DNA from: Takifugu bimaculatus
Lineage: Eukaryota; Chordata; Actinopteri; Tetraodontiformes; Tetraodontidae
Reading direction: 5' to 3'
NCBI GenBank assembly: GCA_004026145.2
Contig: CP034995.1
Span: 5,692,513 to 5,756,512, forward strand
Length of the DNA stretch: 64,000 bases
Below, one piece after another: positions 43,555 through 55,732 of this stretch (position 1 is the stretch's first letter; each line of letters starts with the position of its first letter). The notes under the pieces were generated by a model. The model was not told the origin of the DNA and made no database searches. It saw only the letters and a program-made list of their open reading frames with translations. The position numbers and the translations under genes are program-made.

Positions 43555-43722
43555 TACACCTGTACAGGAAGCACATCCACACACAGTGACATGTTACCCT
43601 CTTGCATGTGGAATGTGTCGTGATGTCAGGATGGTTGACCCTGCCCGGGTTTCTTCGGTGTGTGGGAACATTGACCCGTCTAGGTCATCAGTGATCTCAC
43701 CAGGCAACTGTTGTTGGTGGAC

Positions 43723-44412
43723 CTACGTCTCCCTGCCCTGTCTCTCGTACTCCAGTTGTCGGGTCAGAACTCTTTGCTCCTCCAGTAACCTCAGATTCTC
43801 CTTCTTCTTTTCCAACCGTTCCAGATCTCTGAGCACACCGTCGTGTAGACGCTGCGGGTATAAATGTGACCAGAAGTTTGGAATCGTTACATCATCACCA
43901 TGGTTACTAAGGGAATTTCATCCCCGAGTTACTCAGGGAAATTTATTTAACCAGTCGTCCATTAAATAGTCAGGTTTTAGTTATTTCAACTCAATTTTTA
44001 GAGACTTAGAAGGGCATTATATTTCCGTACAATCTACAGGTTTCTTAAAACATGAAAACAAATTGATTCAGCTGAACGACTCAAGCGTAAAAACTGTATT
44101 CTTAAAATCAAACTATTATAAAGTAAATATTTTGGGTATTGGCACCCAGTTGCACCATCAGATCTATTTTATGGGTGTGCTCTCCAAATCAAAGATGTTT
44201 CGCTCCTGGTCCTTACTCGGACCAACGGGACCTTCGCTGATCGCTAGACCGTTACTGTCGAGCCAACATGCAGCTTGTTCGGCTTTTATTACGGCGGTCG
44301 CTTCCGAAAGTCCTACCTGCCTGTCCCAAGTCTGTTTGAGGTGGACAGCGGTCACGGTGCTCAGCGTCAAAACCACAGAAACTCCCAAGACCACTTTAGA
44401 AGCTCTAGACAT
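43723..44412 (-). CDS. pet117: Cytochrome c oxidase assembly factor PET117
   Basis: PET117 is a small mitochondrial inner-membrane protein needed for complex IV assembly, acting in the heme A/COX15 step. Exon 1, 44317-44412, encodes MSRASKVVLGVSVVLTLSTV..., a single N-terminal membrane segment, ending KQTWDRQ. Exon 2, 43723-43851, encodes RLHDGVLRDLERLEKKKENL... and ends ERQGRET (TAG), a charged helix. Total 74 aa; the human protein is 81 aa. An upstream in-frame ATG at 44457 would add 15 residues, but the family starts at MSR. The gene ends 163 nt upstream of the kat14 start exon on the same strand, as in mammals, where the two loci are adjacent and read-through transcripts are known. Confidence 0.93.
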
Positions 44413-44755
44413 TACGTTCCTGTTTGTCTTCGCTAGCCAGCTGCTAACATTTAGCATCCAGGTTGGCTGATTCTTCTTTAGTTTAGTTCCCTAAAACGGA
44501 GCTGACGCGGTATCACCCCCACCTGGTGGGTAGTGCACACAGCAGGTAAATAACAACTGAGTCATGATAATCGAAGGGAATGAATACGTACAACCATCAA
44601 ATGCACACGTCACAAAATATGCTGTGAATAAAAAACAATTTAATTCTTAAATATACTGGGATCCAATCCCCGTCCCACTATAACCAGCCCCAGTATAGGC
44701 AGTCTGTTTCCACAGATAACTTCCTATCAGGAGACAACCGCAGATGAAAGCAGAT
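44413..44755. promoter_or_regulatory. Probable promoter region of pet117 (and possibly kat14)
   Basis: The interval lies between the pet117 ATG and the likely poly(A) site of tmem63b. No TATA box is evident. If kat14 uses a non-coding exon upstream of pet117, both transcripts start here. Confidence 0.35.
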
Positions 44756-46007
44756 TTTATTGATCAAATATCATAAATCACGGTAAGAAATGAAAGGGTG
44801 AATAAACTCTTTGTGTGAGCGGTGGTACAGATCCATGGATATTTACAGGCTGTATTTTGTCCATTCATTATTTTCATGCTTCACATTCTTGAAGCGTGAA
44901 ATTACAAAACCAAGAAAAGCAAAAACAAGCAACAGTTGTTGATAACTTTCAGCTGCACAGTAGCATCATCTCTAAGCTGTCTGCATTCATGTAATAATCT
45001 TCATTATCACGTGATTCATTCAGCACATTACAAAAATATTATGCTTCTCTTCTTCTGACAAGAGGAATCAGTGAACGCTGCTCCAGCCCACAGGAAGTGG
45101 ATCAAAAACAATCAACCACAAGAAAAATTACCAAAAACAGAAAGCAATAAAGCTTTTTCAAACCATTACAACCATGACAACGACACACTTGAAAACATCA
45201 GGTTCCCCGTTCTGACACACGTCAGATGATTGTGAAACAGGAAGTCTATTTATCAGACCCAGTGCAGCAGAAACCCAGTCCAGCAGGGTCCATTTCACAG
45301 CGCCGGAGTTCATCATAAAAACATTGTTTCACCCACGTTTCACATCTGAGCATGAACGTCACTGATCGACAGGGCAGGTCCTCCAACCTGTAGCCACCAC
45401 AGGGCCGCAGCTGTGTGCAGGTGAACGCACAAACACACAGACATACAGGTGTGAGTTGTGTGAGTGGTCGAGAGCAAGAACATTATTGTTTTTCAAAGGT
45501 TCTGTCTGATGAGAACCGACACAAACGTTCCCGCCATCGGGTCCCATGATGTTTGTTCTGAACCTCAGACCTGGACTTCACCAACAAGCAAAACTGCTCT
45601 GCGAATAGGTGGGAAAATCCACAGTTTCCATGGAAACACAGGAGTGAGGTTCTTCTATGTTACCAGCTGATGCAGAATGTCTGATGATGTCAGAAGAACC
45701 TTGGTGACAGAACTGGTCCAGCCTTCCCAATACAAACAAACGAACGAACAAGGCTGGTGGTTTCATACAGTGAGTTCCTGTGGAGAGCAACGTTCAAGGT
45801 TGGGGCGTTTTAGGGAAAAGTGAGAGGGTGTGTGAGAGAGTGTGCGAGCTTGAGTGTGTGTGTGTCTGTGTGTGAGAGAGCTTGAGTGTGGGAGTTTGTG
45901 TGAGTGAGAGTTTGTGTGCGAGTGTGAGAGAGACGCTGAGAATGTGTGTAGTATATTAGTATAGCCACTCCTTTAGAACAGCCCTTCCCCTCTAGCTCCG
46001 CCTCCAA
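44756..46007 (-). other. tmem63b: Probable 3' UTR of tmem63b
   Basis: No coding frame or repeat family is present apart from a GTGTGA-rich low-complexity block at about 45825-45945. The first AATAAA on the gene strand is TTTATT at 44756-44761, suggesting a 3' UTR of about 1.25 kb ending shortly before pet117. Confidence 0.4.
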
Positions 46008-49000
46008 CTACTGATGGACCTCGTTAGCGATGAGACTGTCCTCCCCTGACTGAAAATCCGCCTCATTTATGTTGTTCCCTCCATTCATCATCTCCTCATC
46101 CTGGGATGAGGTCCGGTCCTCCTCGCCACTGCCACCGCCGGGCTCCTCAGTGTTTGGGTCCTGGAGCACCTGAGCAATATACATCTGCTGCTGTGGGACC
46201 AGAAAGACCAAAGAGTTCCTTTGTGACTGTTCTGGTGTACACGTGGATGTTTTCACCGTGGCAAGAGGCGGCTAAATCCCAACTGACCTGAGGTTTTGTG
46301 GTGGGTGGCGACGAAGGCCGAGGTGGACATCCATTCTCGACAGCATCTATGTTGCTCTCCTTGGTGTCGATCTGACGCACACACAAACAATCAGATGTGC
46401 TATGAAGTGATGATGAACATCGTGTACGGGTGTGACCAAGAAGCTACTCCACCTTGTAGTTGTGAGCACTCAGGTACTTGAAGTGTCCGAAGCAGACGTG
46501 AGACAGGCAGACCACGATGGTGATGATCAGCACCACAAGAGTGAACATGGAGGTCGGTGTCTCAAAGCCTGTCGCCACACCACATTTGAATTAGCACAGT
46601 TAGCATTTCCTAACCCACAGCTGGATGTGTCTCTCTGCTGGTTGTGCAGCAATGATGTTAGCAGTTAAGCTAACAGCAGCATTGGTAATGAATCTGATGC
46701 TTCAGAGCAGGAATAGAGCTGAAGCTGCACAGGAAGCACTTTGTTTGCTAGCTGGATGCTAACATGCTAATGGAAATGAGCAGTTACTAACTTTATATTA
46801 CTAACTTAGTGAGCTAATCTGCAAGAAGTCTAAAGGATCAAAACAAAAACCAGTGGTTTTTGCTAGACTCCAATGTTTCATCTAAATGATCTGATAATTT
46901 GATTCAAATCAAACATTTTAACCATTTTTATTTCTTGTTATTGATCCTATCAGTCACAAATCTGCTTGACAACACTGATGAACTTCCTGTTTGTGTTACA
47001 TTTAAACTCTTCCCCCAACAACAATCGTATGGAATGTGGTAGCATGTTGCTTTTGTGTACGTGATGAGCTTTCACAAAGGCTTCACCTGTGCGTACAGTA
47101 GAGAAGAAGAGCAGCCAGAAGAGGCAGAGGATGGGTGCAGCCACCACCTGGGTGACAGCTCCAGAGTGGATCTTCTTGTCCAGTTTGGAAGGCAGGTAAG
47201 CGTAGTACATGTTGTATCGATCCACAAGGTGTTTCAGCAGCATGTACATCAGACCTGCAGGTAACATCAGTACTCATTATGTGACATCATCAGTGCACCG
47301 CACCAGCACACGTGAGAAGGCTCACAGGCTACAACCATGTTCTTGTGCAGAAAAGAGTCTGAGAAGACGACAAAGAGAACATGGACTCAATCCTGTCTCT
47401 GGGATGCTAGATTTGTGGAGGAAGGTTTGTATTTATTCACATCTACTAGCATTTCATGCTAACACTACCAGCTCCATTTCTATGGGTTTTTTAGCAGCTG
47501 AAGTGGTGGCAGCTGTCACACTGTGACATTGCCATCCTAAATTTCTAACGCATCAGAGTTTTATCTTTGGCCATGAACCCATGGCAACAGCCGTTCTTGA
47601 CCATCTCACACTCATAAGACCACTGTTTTAGAGCCTGGACCACAATGGTCGTCTTTCACCCGGGACCACCCAAAAAGTGTTTACAATTGACTAATGTTAA
47701 GCTACAGTACTGTAAGAGTCATGCTAGTACAGTCACCAAAGAAACAACAGAGACAGACCGAACGGAACGATGATCGGACAGGTAATGCTGTAGGCCATCA
47801 CCACTGTGAAGACATTCATCATCCATGCATATGCAGCTCCAAACTGGAACTCGTAGGCCTGGTGCTGCAAAGACCAAAGACAGGGTCCCGGTTCAGATCC
47901 AGCAGTCCCACAGAAAGAACAAGTCCTAGATGCACATCCACCTCCGATTATTCTTCCTTTACCCATTACCATCCATAGCTGACTAGCTACTTCTGTTTCA
48001 GTCCTCACCCGCTTGACGTTGCGGCGGTCAGCAGCTGAGCGAGCCAGGCACAGCCGGATCATGTACATGAGCAGACCCGGGATCCTCAGCAGGTCCATGG
48101 CGTTCCCGATAAATGCTGAGGCGATCACATAGTTGACGAAGAACGCTCCATTATCAGGCAGAAAGACACACCTGCAAGGACATGAGGGTCCGGACTTTGG
48201 TCATTTTAATCTTATGATATATTTCAAAAAGTTTTAAAGATAATGACAAACGTACTCAAATCTGACTGTTCCGTCAGCCAAGAACTTCTTATCAAAGAGC
48301 CAACGGAAGAACACGTCCAGACTGACAAGGACAGACAGGTTTCAGTGAGGACGTCAGGGACTTGTCGGTTAGCATCAGTCAGCAAGTTAATCACCTGCTG
48401 AGTCCCAGAGATGGCAGCAGCAGAACCATAAAGATCAGAAAGGTGTAACACTTGTGCATTGTGGTCCTGTTTTCTCCAGACCTGCAGCAACAGACCAGCA
48501 ACACCTCACACCTGGACCGGACTACAATGCAATAGACTAGACTAGACTAGACTGGACTGGATTTATTTTCTTACTCATCCTATCAGTATAAATTTACAGA
48601 CTGTTGTGAACCTGAGTTCTGGTCAGGAAACACAAACTACAGCAGAAACTGGAGCAGCAGTTCCACCTTTAGCTGTTACTGAGAAAAGCCTTGATAGAAT
48701 CTCACAGTGCTGGTGCTCTGATACCTGGTCCAGTGGGCCTCAAAGAAAGCAGAGTAGTAGACAATAGTGGGCAGCAGAGCAGAAAAGGCCCAGAGCAGGA
48801 GAGTCGGGAAGAACTGGGTAATGATGGGATTCTGAGCAGAAGCAATAGGGTGTTAGCGGTGAATTATTTTAGAGCTAACGTCCATGAAGAAGTTCTTACG
48901 TTCAGGTACTCCACAGGTTTGGTCACATTGAACTTGTCCATGGTAGAGATGATTATTGCAGGTGTGGTGAGGAAGAAGAGCAGGATGAAAAGGATGCAGT

Positions 49001-52000
49001 TGATGATGAAGCAACGGATCCACCAGGAGATCCCACCCAGTGAGAGATGTTCCCTGCAGGAGGAAAGATCAGCTTACCAAGGCTGCAGCTGTTTAGGAGA
49101 TCTGAACATTTTTTTTGTCATGTACCAGCGGACGTTCTGAGGGTCGGGAGCATAAGAGACATTCCAGTTATGCACATGAAGAACTTCACTCAACTGAGAA
49201 GACCGTGGCTCTTGTCGACACCGGCACCCCTGAACCTGACACGCATTAAAGTCCTTCAAAATACTGTGAAGAAACAACAGGCTGAGTCAACAGCGGGAGG
49301 CGGGGCCAATGAGTCAAAGCTGACAGAACGTCTGCAGACAGTTGGTGGGACGAGCTGGTGTTCAGGTGGAGACAGGTTCTGTTTGTTCCGTACTTACATG
49401 GCCGTCATGGCCTCATTCTGGAAGGTGACAAAGGCCATGCCCAGAGGTTTGGTGTGGACCTTCTCCTTCTCCTTCCTGTACTCCTCCTTCAGCTTGACTT
49501 CTCTCCTGGTGTAGAAGCTGACAGCTTCCTCCTGCACGACAACACACAATCCTCGCTAAGATGCTAACAGAGGGACATGCCCCCGCACACCGGCAAACCG
49601 AACAATTAGGTTAAGGGCTGGAGCCAGCTCTGCATCTGGAAAACAGCAGTAGCAGTAGAACATTGACTATCAACTATAGAGCTCTAACTGTCAACAGTGG
49701 AACCTTAACAGTCAACAGCAGAACCTTAACCTTCATCAGTAGAACCTTAACCATCAACAGTAGAACCTTAACCATCAGCAGTAGAACCTTAACCATCAAT
49801 AGTAGAACCTTAACTGTCAACAGTGAAATCTTAACTGTCAACAGTAGAACCTTAGCTGTCATCAGTGAAACCTTAACCATCTGCAGTAGAACCTTATCCA
49901 ACATCATTGGGACCTTAACTGTAGAAACTTAACTGTCAACATTTAAATTTTAACTGTCAACAGTAGAACATTAACTGTCAACAGTGAAACCTTAACCGTC
50001 ATCAGTGGAACCTTAACCATCAACAGTAGAACCATAACTGTCAACAGAACCTTAACCATCAACAGCAGAACCTTAACTGTCAACAGAACCTTAACCATCA
50101 ACAGCAGAACCTTAACTGCCATCAGTAGAACCTTAACCATCAACACTAGAATCTTAACCGTCAGTGGAACCTTAACTCTCAACAGTAGAACCTTAACCAT
50201 CATTAGCGGAACCTTAACCGTCAACAGTAGAACCTTCACCATCATCACTGGAACCTTAACCATCAACAGCAGAATCTTAACCATCAATAGTAGTGTGTGC
50301 CTGCTCCTGGAAACACTGGGGGAGCCTTTGACAACCTGGATAAAGGTTTGCGTCACCTCTTCACAGCCAGCGATGGCACAACAGCAGAGGTGTCCACAGG
50401 GTTTGGTATTGATCATGGTGGGAACGTGTTCCTTTGCCATCAGGTCAGTGAAAAACTTCTTACTGCGTTCCACCTTCTTCCTGAAGAGATGAGAACATGT
50501 GGTTGACGTGAACGTGCCAGTGACTCGGTTTCTGCTGACTTACCTCTCAGCATTCAGAGACATGAGTTTGGCCACATTGTAGCAGATCCGGGCCTCCAAA
50601 ACAACACAGTTCTCATACGCCTGTCTGAAAAACCAGAAGAACATAGGGCGTACAAAAAATGGTGACTATGAGACAACCAGAACTACCCATGTCCTTCCAG
50701 ATTCAGTGAAGGAACTTACTCAAAGTGTTGTTTGATCTGAGTCTCCTCAGCATATCTGGAGATGCTGTTGATGAATAAAGTGCGTTTCACCTGCAACACA
50801 TGAACCTGTTCTGAGTGCTGACGAAGACAAAGATGCAGACGAACCTCTCGACTGTTCCTCCTTCCTACCAGGTCGTCCTCCTTGTAGTGCATCTTTGAGG
50901 TGTGTCTCCTCATGCTGTAGACGGTCAGCAGAAGGTACATGAACGCAAAAGAGGTGTGCAACCACAGGAGGTTGGTCCTGGACACAAACCAGAAGACAAA
51001 GGTGTCTCTTCATTTCAGCTCTTTGCGCCAAGCTAAGCTAAGATAAGTTAAGCTAAGCTAAACACTCACCCTGACTTCAGGTTAGCGATGGTGGTGCGTC
51101 CAAAGCTGTAGGCATTGTTTTCTGGAACGAACATCAGCAGATATTTAACGTCACACCTTCAGACACTGACATGAACTGACGCTTGATCAGTAGCCCCCAC
51201 AGAACTCAGCTAAAACCAGGACCAGAACAGAGGCTACCATTCTACCAAAGAACGGTAAAGAACCTGAGGGAACACCTAACTGTAACACACCGATCTTTAT
51301 CTGATCCTCAAATTCAGAGAGAACCACAGAGCTACGGACCTACAAGGCTGGTACAGTTCTCCTGTTACCTTCTTTAGAAGGAGGTCTAGAAGCTCCTTGG
51401 CTGATGTAAGCGTCTTTACTGATAATTCTAACTAAAATCAGAAGACATGAACAATGCAGGTGGTTAAACAACCAACAAGGAGAGAAAACCCTTGTCAACA
51501 GACACACGGACGAGTCCATCCCAGATGTCAACTTGCTAGAGGGTTCTCTATCTGTGTGGTAACACTGCACAGACACCTGGAACCACAGATGGCTTTTTAC
51601 CCAGAAGGTCCCCAGAGAAGTTGATGGGGAGGATGATGCCAACAGAGAGGACACCTATGACCACCAGCAGGCCAATGATGTGTCGCTGGAAGGACAGATA
51701 ATGGACAGCATCCTCGCCACATTTCTCTCGGATCTCTTCATCCCTGAAGGACAATTCAAAAGTGTCACATGGTGGCGATAGTTAGTCACCTGATCACTTT
51801 GAAGATGCTACTCACTTTATTCTGAAGATGGCCGTCAACCAGGAGCAGAAGCCCTGCGGGGAGAAAAACAACGATCACACAGGGAAGGTTTACAGGGAAG
51901 AACCATGGCGACAAAGGTTCTTTACATTGTCTCTCTGCTCAAAGTCAACCGAGCTGGAGACGGAGGTCAGGCGCTCGTATCTGTCCTGTGTCTCCGAGTG

Positions 52001-52983
52001 TGGCGCTGTGGAAACGCTGTAGAACACAACAGGAATGAAGGTTAGTGTGTTCTGACTGTTTTCATTACTATGGTAACACACAGGCACATAGAGAGGAATT
52101 GGAACCTTTTCAACTACAAACAGTTTTTCTTCTCTCAAACGGATTTCTGACCAAAAACACAAACAGAATGGGGTCATCAGTGTGCTGCTAAACAGCCTAC
52201 TAGCACGTCACAGAGTGAAACATTGAGCTACAATAGAGGCGTTACCTTTTCACCGGCTCATAGTTATTTCTGTCTCTTCTTCGGCTACGTTCAGTCAGAA
52301 TAAACAGCAGTGTTAACATCCTTTCTGTTAGCATTAGCACAGATGCTTTTTTAGAATGAACACACACGTATACACATGCACAAGCACGGAGGAGTGTTTG
52401 TTGCCACCTGCTACACTGAAGGTAAGATCTGGTGCATCTGTGCACCAATCACAAGGCTTATCATTGGGCATCACCAGATTTATGGTCATCATAAAGACCA
52501 TGTGATCAACCAGGAGTAACAGGTCAATATTAATAAACAATAAACAACACCCAAATGCTACAAAAGAAGCGAGTCTCTGTGACTTTCTACCGACAGCTAC
52601 ATGTTACCTGTCGGCATCAGTGACAAGTGCCAAACGGCCATAGTCCCACGCCACCTTCCTCAAAATGGAAAAGACAAAGAGCAGCACCTGCAAACCAAAG
52701 ACGTCCTGTTAGAACAGTGTGTAACAGAACAATACAGTTTCCAAAATAAAAGTTTAACCATATCTGTACTGTTTGAGCCGCATTTCCACAAAAAATTTGT
52801 CTCGTGTGTGTTTACCAGGAAGCACATAAAGTCAAGGGCCAGTACGGTGGGTACACCCCCGAAGGGCAGCCCCTGCAGCACGGTGCTGCGGATGCGGGCG
52901 GAGTAACAGTAATCTTTGGAGCCAGTCTGGGCAGAGCAGTTGTCCAGACTGTTGCATGGCTGGCCACCGCCAAATATCGCCAT
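46008..52983 (-). CDS. tmem63b: TMEM63B/OSCA-type mechanosensitive and osmosensitive cation channel
   Basis: TMEM63 proteins are plasma-membrane stretch- and hypo-osmotically activated cation channels of the OSCA/TMEM16-like fold. Twenty-three exons: 52816-52983 (ATG), 52608-52687, 52246-52284, 51926-52016, 51816-51853, 51601-51743, 51070-51121, 50869-50977, 50720-50790, 50544-50624, 50357-50480, 49398-49531, 49126-49263, 48900-49053, 48725-48831, 48395-48481, 48256-48321, 48009-48171, 47759-47864, 47087-47254, 46453-46568, 46288-46371 and 46008-46190 (TAG). All phases agree, giving 833 aa (human TMEM63B about 832). Landmarks include STVLQGLPFGGVPTVLALDF, FGRTTIANLKSG, PLGMAFVTFQNEA, TTPAIIISTMDKFNVTKPVE, ASAFIGNAMDLLRIPGLLMY and the C-terminal DFQSGEDSLIANEVHQ. 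The C-terminus identifies TMEM63B rather than TMEM63A. The start exon opens after an acceptor at 53035, so the 5' UTR is spliced. Confidence 0.95.
49655..50290. repeat. Minisatellite, about 21-bp unit, roughly 30 copies
   Basis: Units close to AACCTTAACCATCAACAGTAG vary at a few positions over about 630 bp. They fill most of the tmem63b intron between exons 50357-50480 and 49398-49531. Because the unit is divisible by three, both strands show long artefactual frames. Confidence 0.92.
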
Positions 52984-53034
52984 GTTGAAGATCAAAACTC
53001 TGAACACGCTCACTCCTGCATCCTTGCAGAGAAC

Positions 53035-54405
53035 CTGAAGGAGGAAACGTACAGCTGTAGCAAAATTTCTCTGGTGCCATGGAAATACTTCCTTTATTTT
53101 CACTGTCAAGCTTACTACTGTTTTACAGCAGTTAGACTGTCAGGATAAAAGCAGGAGCAAGTAAACAAACTGATCCTCCCAGTTTTGATTTCAAGTTAAT
53201 TCGCTGATGATGAACAGCTCCAGTTCCTTTATTAAGGTAAAAAATTAGCCCAAAGTTAACGCTCATTAGCGTGCTCACAGACTGGGTTTGTCCCAGGAAG
53301 CCACCTGAAAGAGCAACCAGGACAATGTGAGATGCCTCTGAACTTAGAACCACAGAATGGCTCCAACACGAGGAACCACAAAGAGTTCAACATTCCTAAG
53401 GCTGTAATATAGAATCAACCACTCACACAAGAAGTTAAAGTTGAGAGCCAAGAAAGCAGAAGGAGCCAAAGGGCCATTCAGCTCTGTGGCTCCACCTGGA
53501 CTGGGAACCACTTTGAGAAGACCAACTGGGGCTCCCAACTGACTACATCCAGACCAGCCACTTCTATATCCTCTTATTCTAGTTGCTATGGCAGCCCCAA
53601 CCACACCACGAGCACCTGACCCAGTTTTTGTTCATCAGCGGTCACCGGACCAGCAGTGACAGCAGGCAACATTGATCATGTGATCGGAACAGTGGGTCCA
53701 CCCACAAGCAAAAGAAACACAAAGAAGCAGAAGCGAGGGGGAGGAGCTAAAACCAGCAGCAACATTTACAACCTGTCTGAGTTCACAAGACGCTGATCAG
53801 GACAGGAAGTGATGACACAAGTGCTCCCTGTTGTTATTTTAAGATACCTTGGGTGCGAATGTACTCACCGATGAGCAGCTCACTTCACAACTGAATTGAA
53901 ATAAAAATTGTTGTTAGTTCCAATGTTAGTGATATATGTAGGCAGAATCGTGTTGGAACACTTCAATGATATAGCTGAAAGGAAATCCTTCTTCCCTGAT
54001 GTGTCACTTCCTGTCAGAGTGCGTCTAAATCATCAGGATTTACCAACATGTGGGCATAGGAATGTGCACGGTACATTGACAGAAACTGTTTCTATTTACA
54101 GCTAAACAGTGACATTTGTGAAAGGTTCCAGCATAATTCATACGACCACCCTCTCCATCCATCCGTCTGTCTCTGTCATGTTGAGCAGCATGACTCATCT
54201 GCAGCCTCCAGAGACACACATGCACACACAGACCACTCAGCACACCATTTCCATGGTAACACACTGGAGATGCTGTTATCCTGCCTCCTCTCCAGATTGT
54301 TAGGGTTAGCATCAGCTAACATCTGTCCTAGTGGAGAACCATTCTCCAAGTCAGGTGAAGTTAAGTCACTTTACTGTAGGTCAAAGGTCACACATGTGTG
54401 CACGC

Positions 54406-54445
<40 letters not shown>

Positions 54446-54879
54446 CTCAGCTGTGAAGAACAGGGATGCGAGAGTGAAATGAGTGTTTTGCTCTCTGCTC
54501 TTGTGTTGCACCTGTAGCTAGGTTAGCATGTGGACCTGGATCAGGACCACAAAGACAAGCATGGTCACAGATATGAGAGTCAAATAAATCAACATTAATA
54601 AGAAGAAACAACTGTAGAAATGCAAAACAACTGGCAACATGTGGTGGATGATGACAACAGGTGAAACGCAGGCATGTCACGTGCTATATCCACAGTAGTG
54701 AAATGTGACAATGTAACTCATGAAGACGTTATTATTATCAATAATCGAGCTAAAAGTAGGAGAATGCCGAGGTGCTATCAACTATTCATCCATCCTCATA
54801 TCAGCACATCAATAAACACGTAGCGACGTCGTGTTGATGGATGGTCCAGCATCACTCTGGAACAACTATAAGTCTGTTG
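53035..54879. other. 5' intron of tmem63b
   Basis: Upstream of the first coding exon. It contains a (CA)n tract at about 54393-54441 and otherwise no recognised exon or transposon. Confidence 0.5.
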
Positions 54880-55340
54880 GAGGTCTGATCCGGATCCAGG
54901 CTATGCTGCGGCAGAGCTGCAGCCTGAGAGTCGCATGCGGAGGGTCGTCCTCTGCGGACACGTTACATAAGCAGCACTCTCACTCAGCAGCACTCAGGGT
55001 CCGGCTGGATACAGGAGTCGTAGTCAGGCCTGACAGACACCGAGAGCCGCTGAGCTGCTCACACAAAGCCTGCTTATAATAAAGCAGCTCAGGAAGCTGC
55101 AGCAGAAATAAACTCATTAGAATAAACCCGAATCTGAGCGTCCGCTGCTCTAATCAGCGCACAAAAGCACCGTCCGATTCTCACAGAATCATCTCGCAAC
55201 ACACACGATCCACGCCCGTAGAATCACCGGCAGCTCCGCCCGCAGCTTGATCCTCCACCCGCCGATCATCCGTGTCCGCGTCAAAATGGAGCCGGTGAGT
55301 TTCCCCGACAGATATTGAGCCGAGGAGCCGCTGGGGGGAG
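54880..55340. promoter_or_regulatory. GC-rich island, likely tmem63b promoter/first exon
   Basis: CpG-richer than its surroundings and the only such block between the tmem63b start exon and srd5a2, so probably the tmem63b promoter (minus). On the plus strand it also holds an ATG with an immediate donor (AAAATGGAGCCG|GTGAGT, around 55286), which could be a divergent start. Neither is proven from sequence. Confidence 0.35.
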
Positions 55341-55450
55341 GAAGAGGGAGAGAAGAAGGAGAAGGAGGGGGAGAAGAAATGGAGAAAAAGAAGAGTAGGG
55401 AAGATGGGGAGATAAAGAAGGAAGATAGGAATAAAAAAGAAAGAGAAGAA
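55316..55450. repeat. Purine-rich low-complexity tract
   Basis: GGAGGAAGAGGGAGAGAAGA-like sequence without a fixed unit. The open frame starting at 55379 (Lys/Glu-rich) is compositional. Confidence 0.7.
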
Positions 55451-55726
55451 TATGTGTTGTCTGAACCGGTTCAAGCTGGATGTTTTGATTGGTGCAGTTC
55501 TGCATGTGGTAACGTCAGGACTTTAGTCTCAGATGGGAGGAGGAGATTGCTATCATCATCTTCATCATCACCATTGTCTTCTTTGGCTGGAGTTTGTGAT
55601 GAAGAACAGCTGCTGTACAGTTTTCAGCTTTCTGGTGATTTGACTGATCTGATGAGCACAACACGAACTCTGGACACAGAACGCACGGGGCAGGAGAACG
55701 TGGTCCTCTTCCTGGTTAAAATGCAT

Positions 55727-55732
55727 TTTATT
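55727..55732 (-). terminator. srd5a2: Possible poly(A) signal of srd5a2
   Basis: TTTATT (AATAAA on the gene strand) about 420 nt after the srd5a2 stop. The sequence between has no coding features. Confidence 0.4.

Noticed and set aside
44413..44457. Earlier in-frame ATG for pet117
   Set aside because: The extra 15 residues (MLNVSSWLAKTNRNV) do not resemble PET117, whose members start MSR followed by the membrane segment.
49663..50473. Repeat proteins on both strands (SRTLTINSRTL and LLLMVKV types)
   Set aside because: Minisatellite with a unit divisible by three; on the minus strand the real exon ends at 50357. Kept only as an intron-retention observation.
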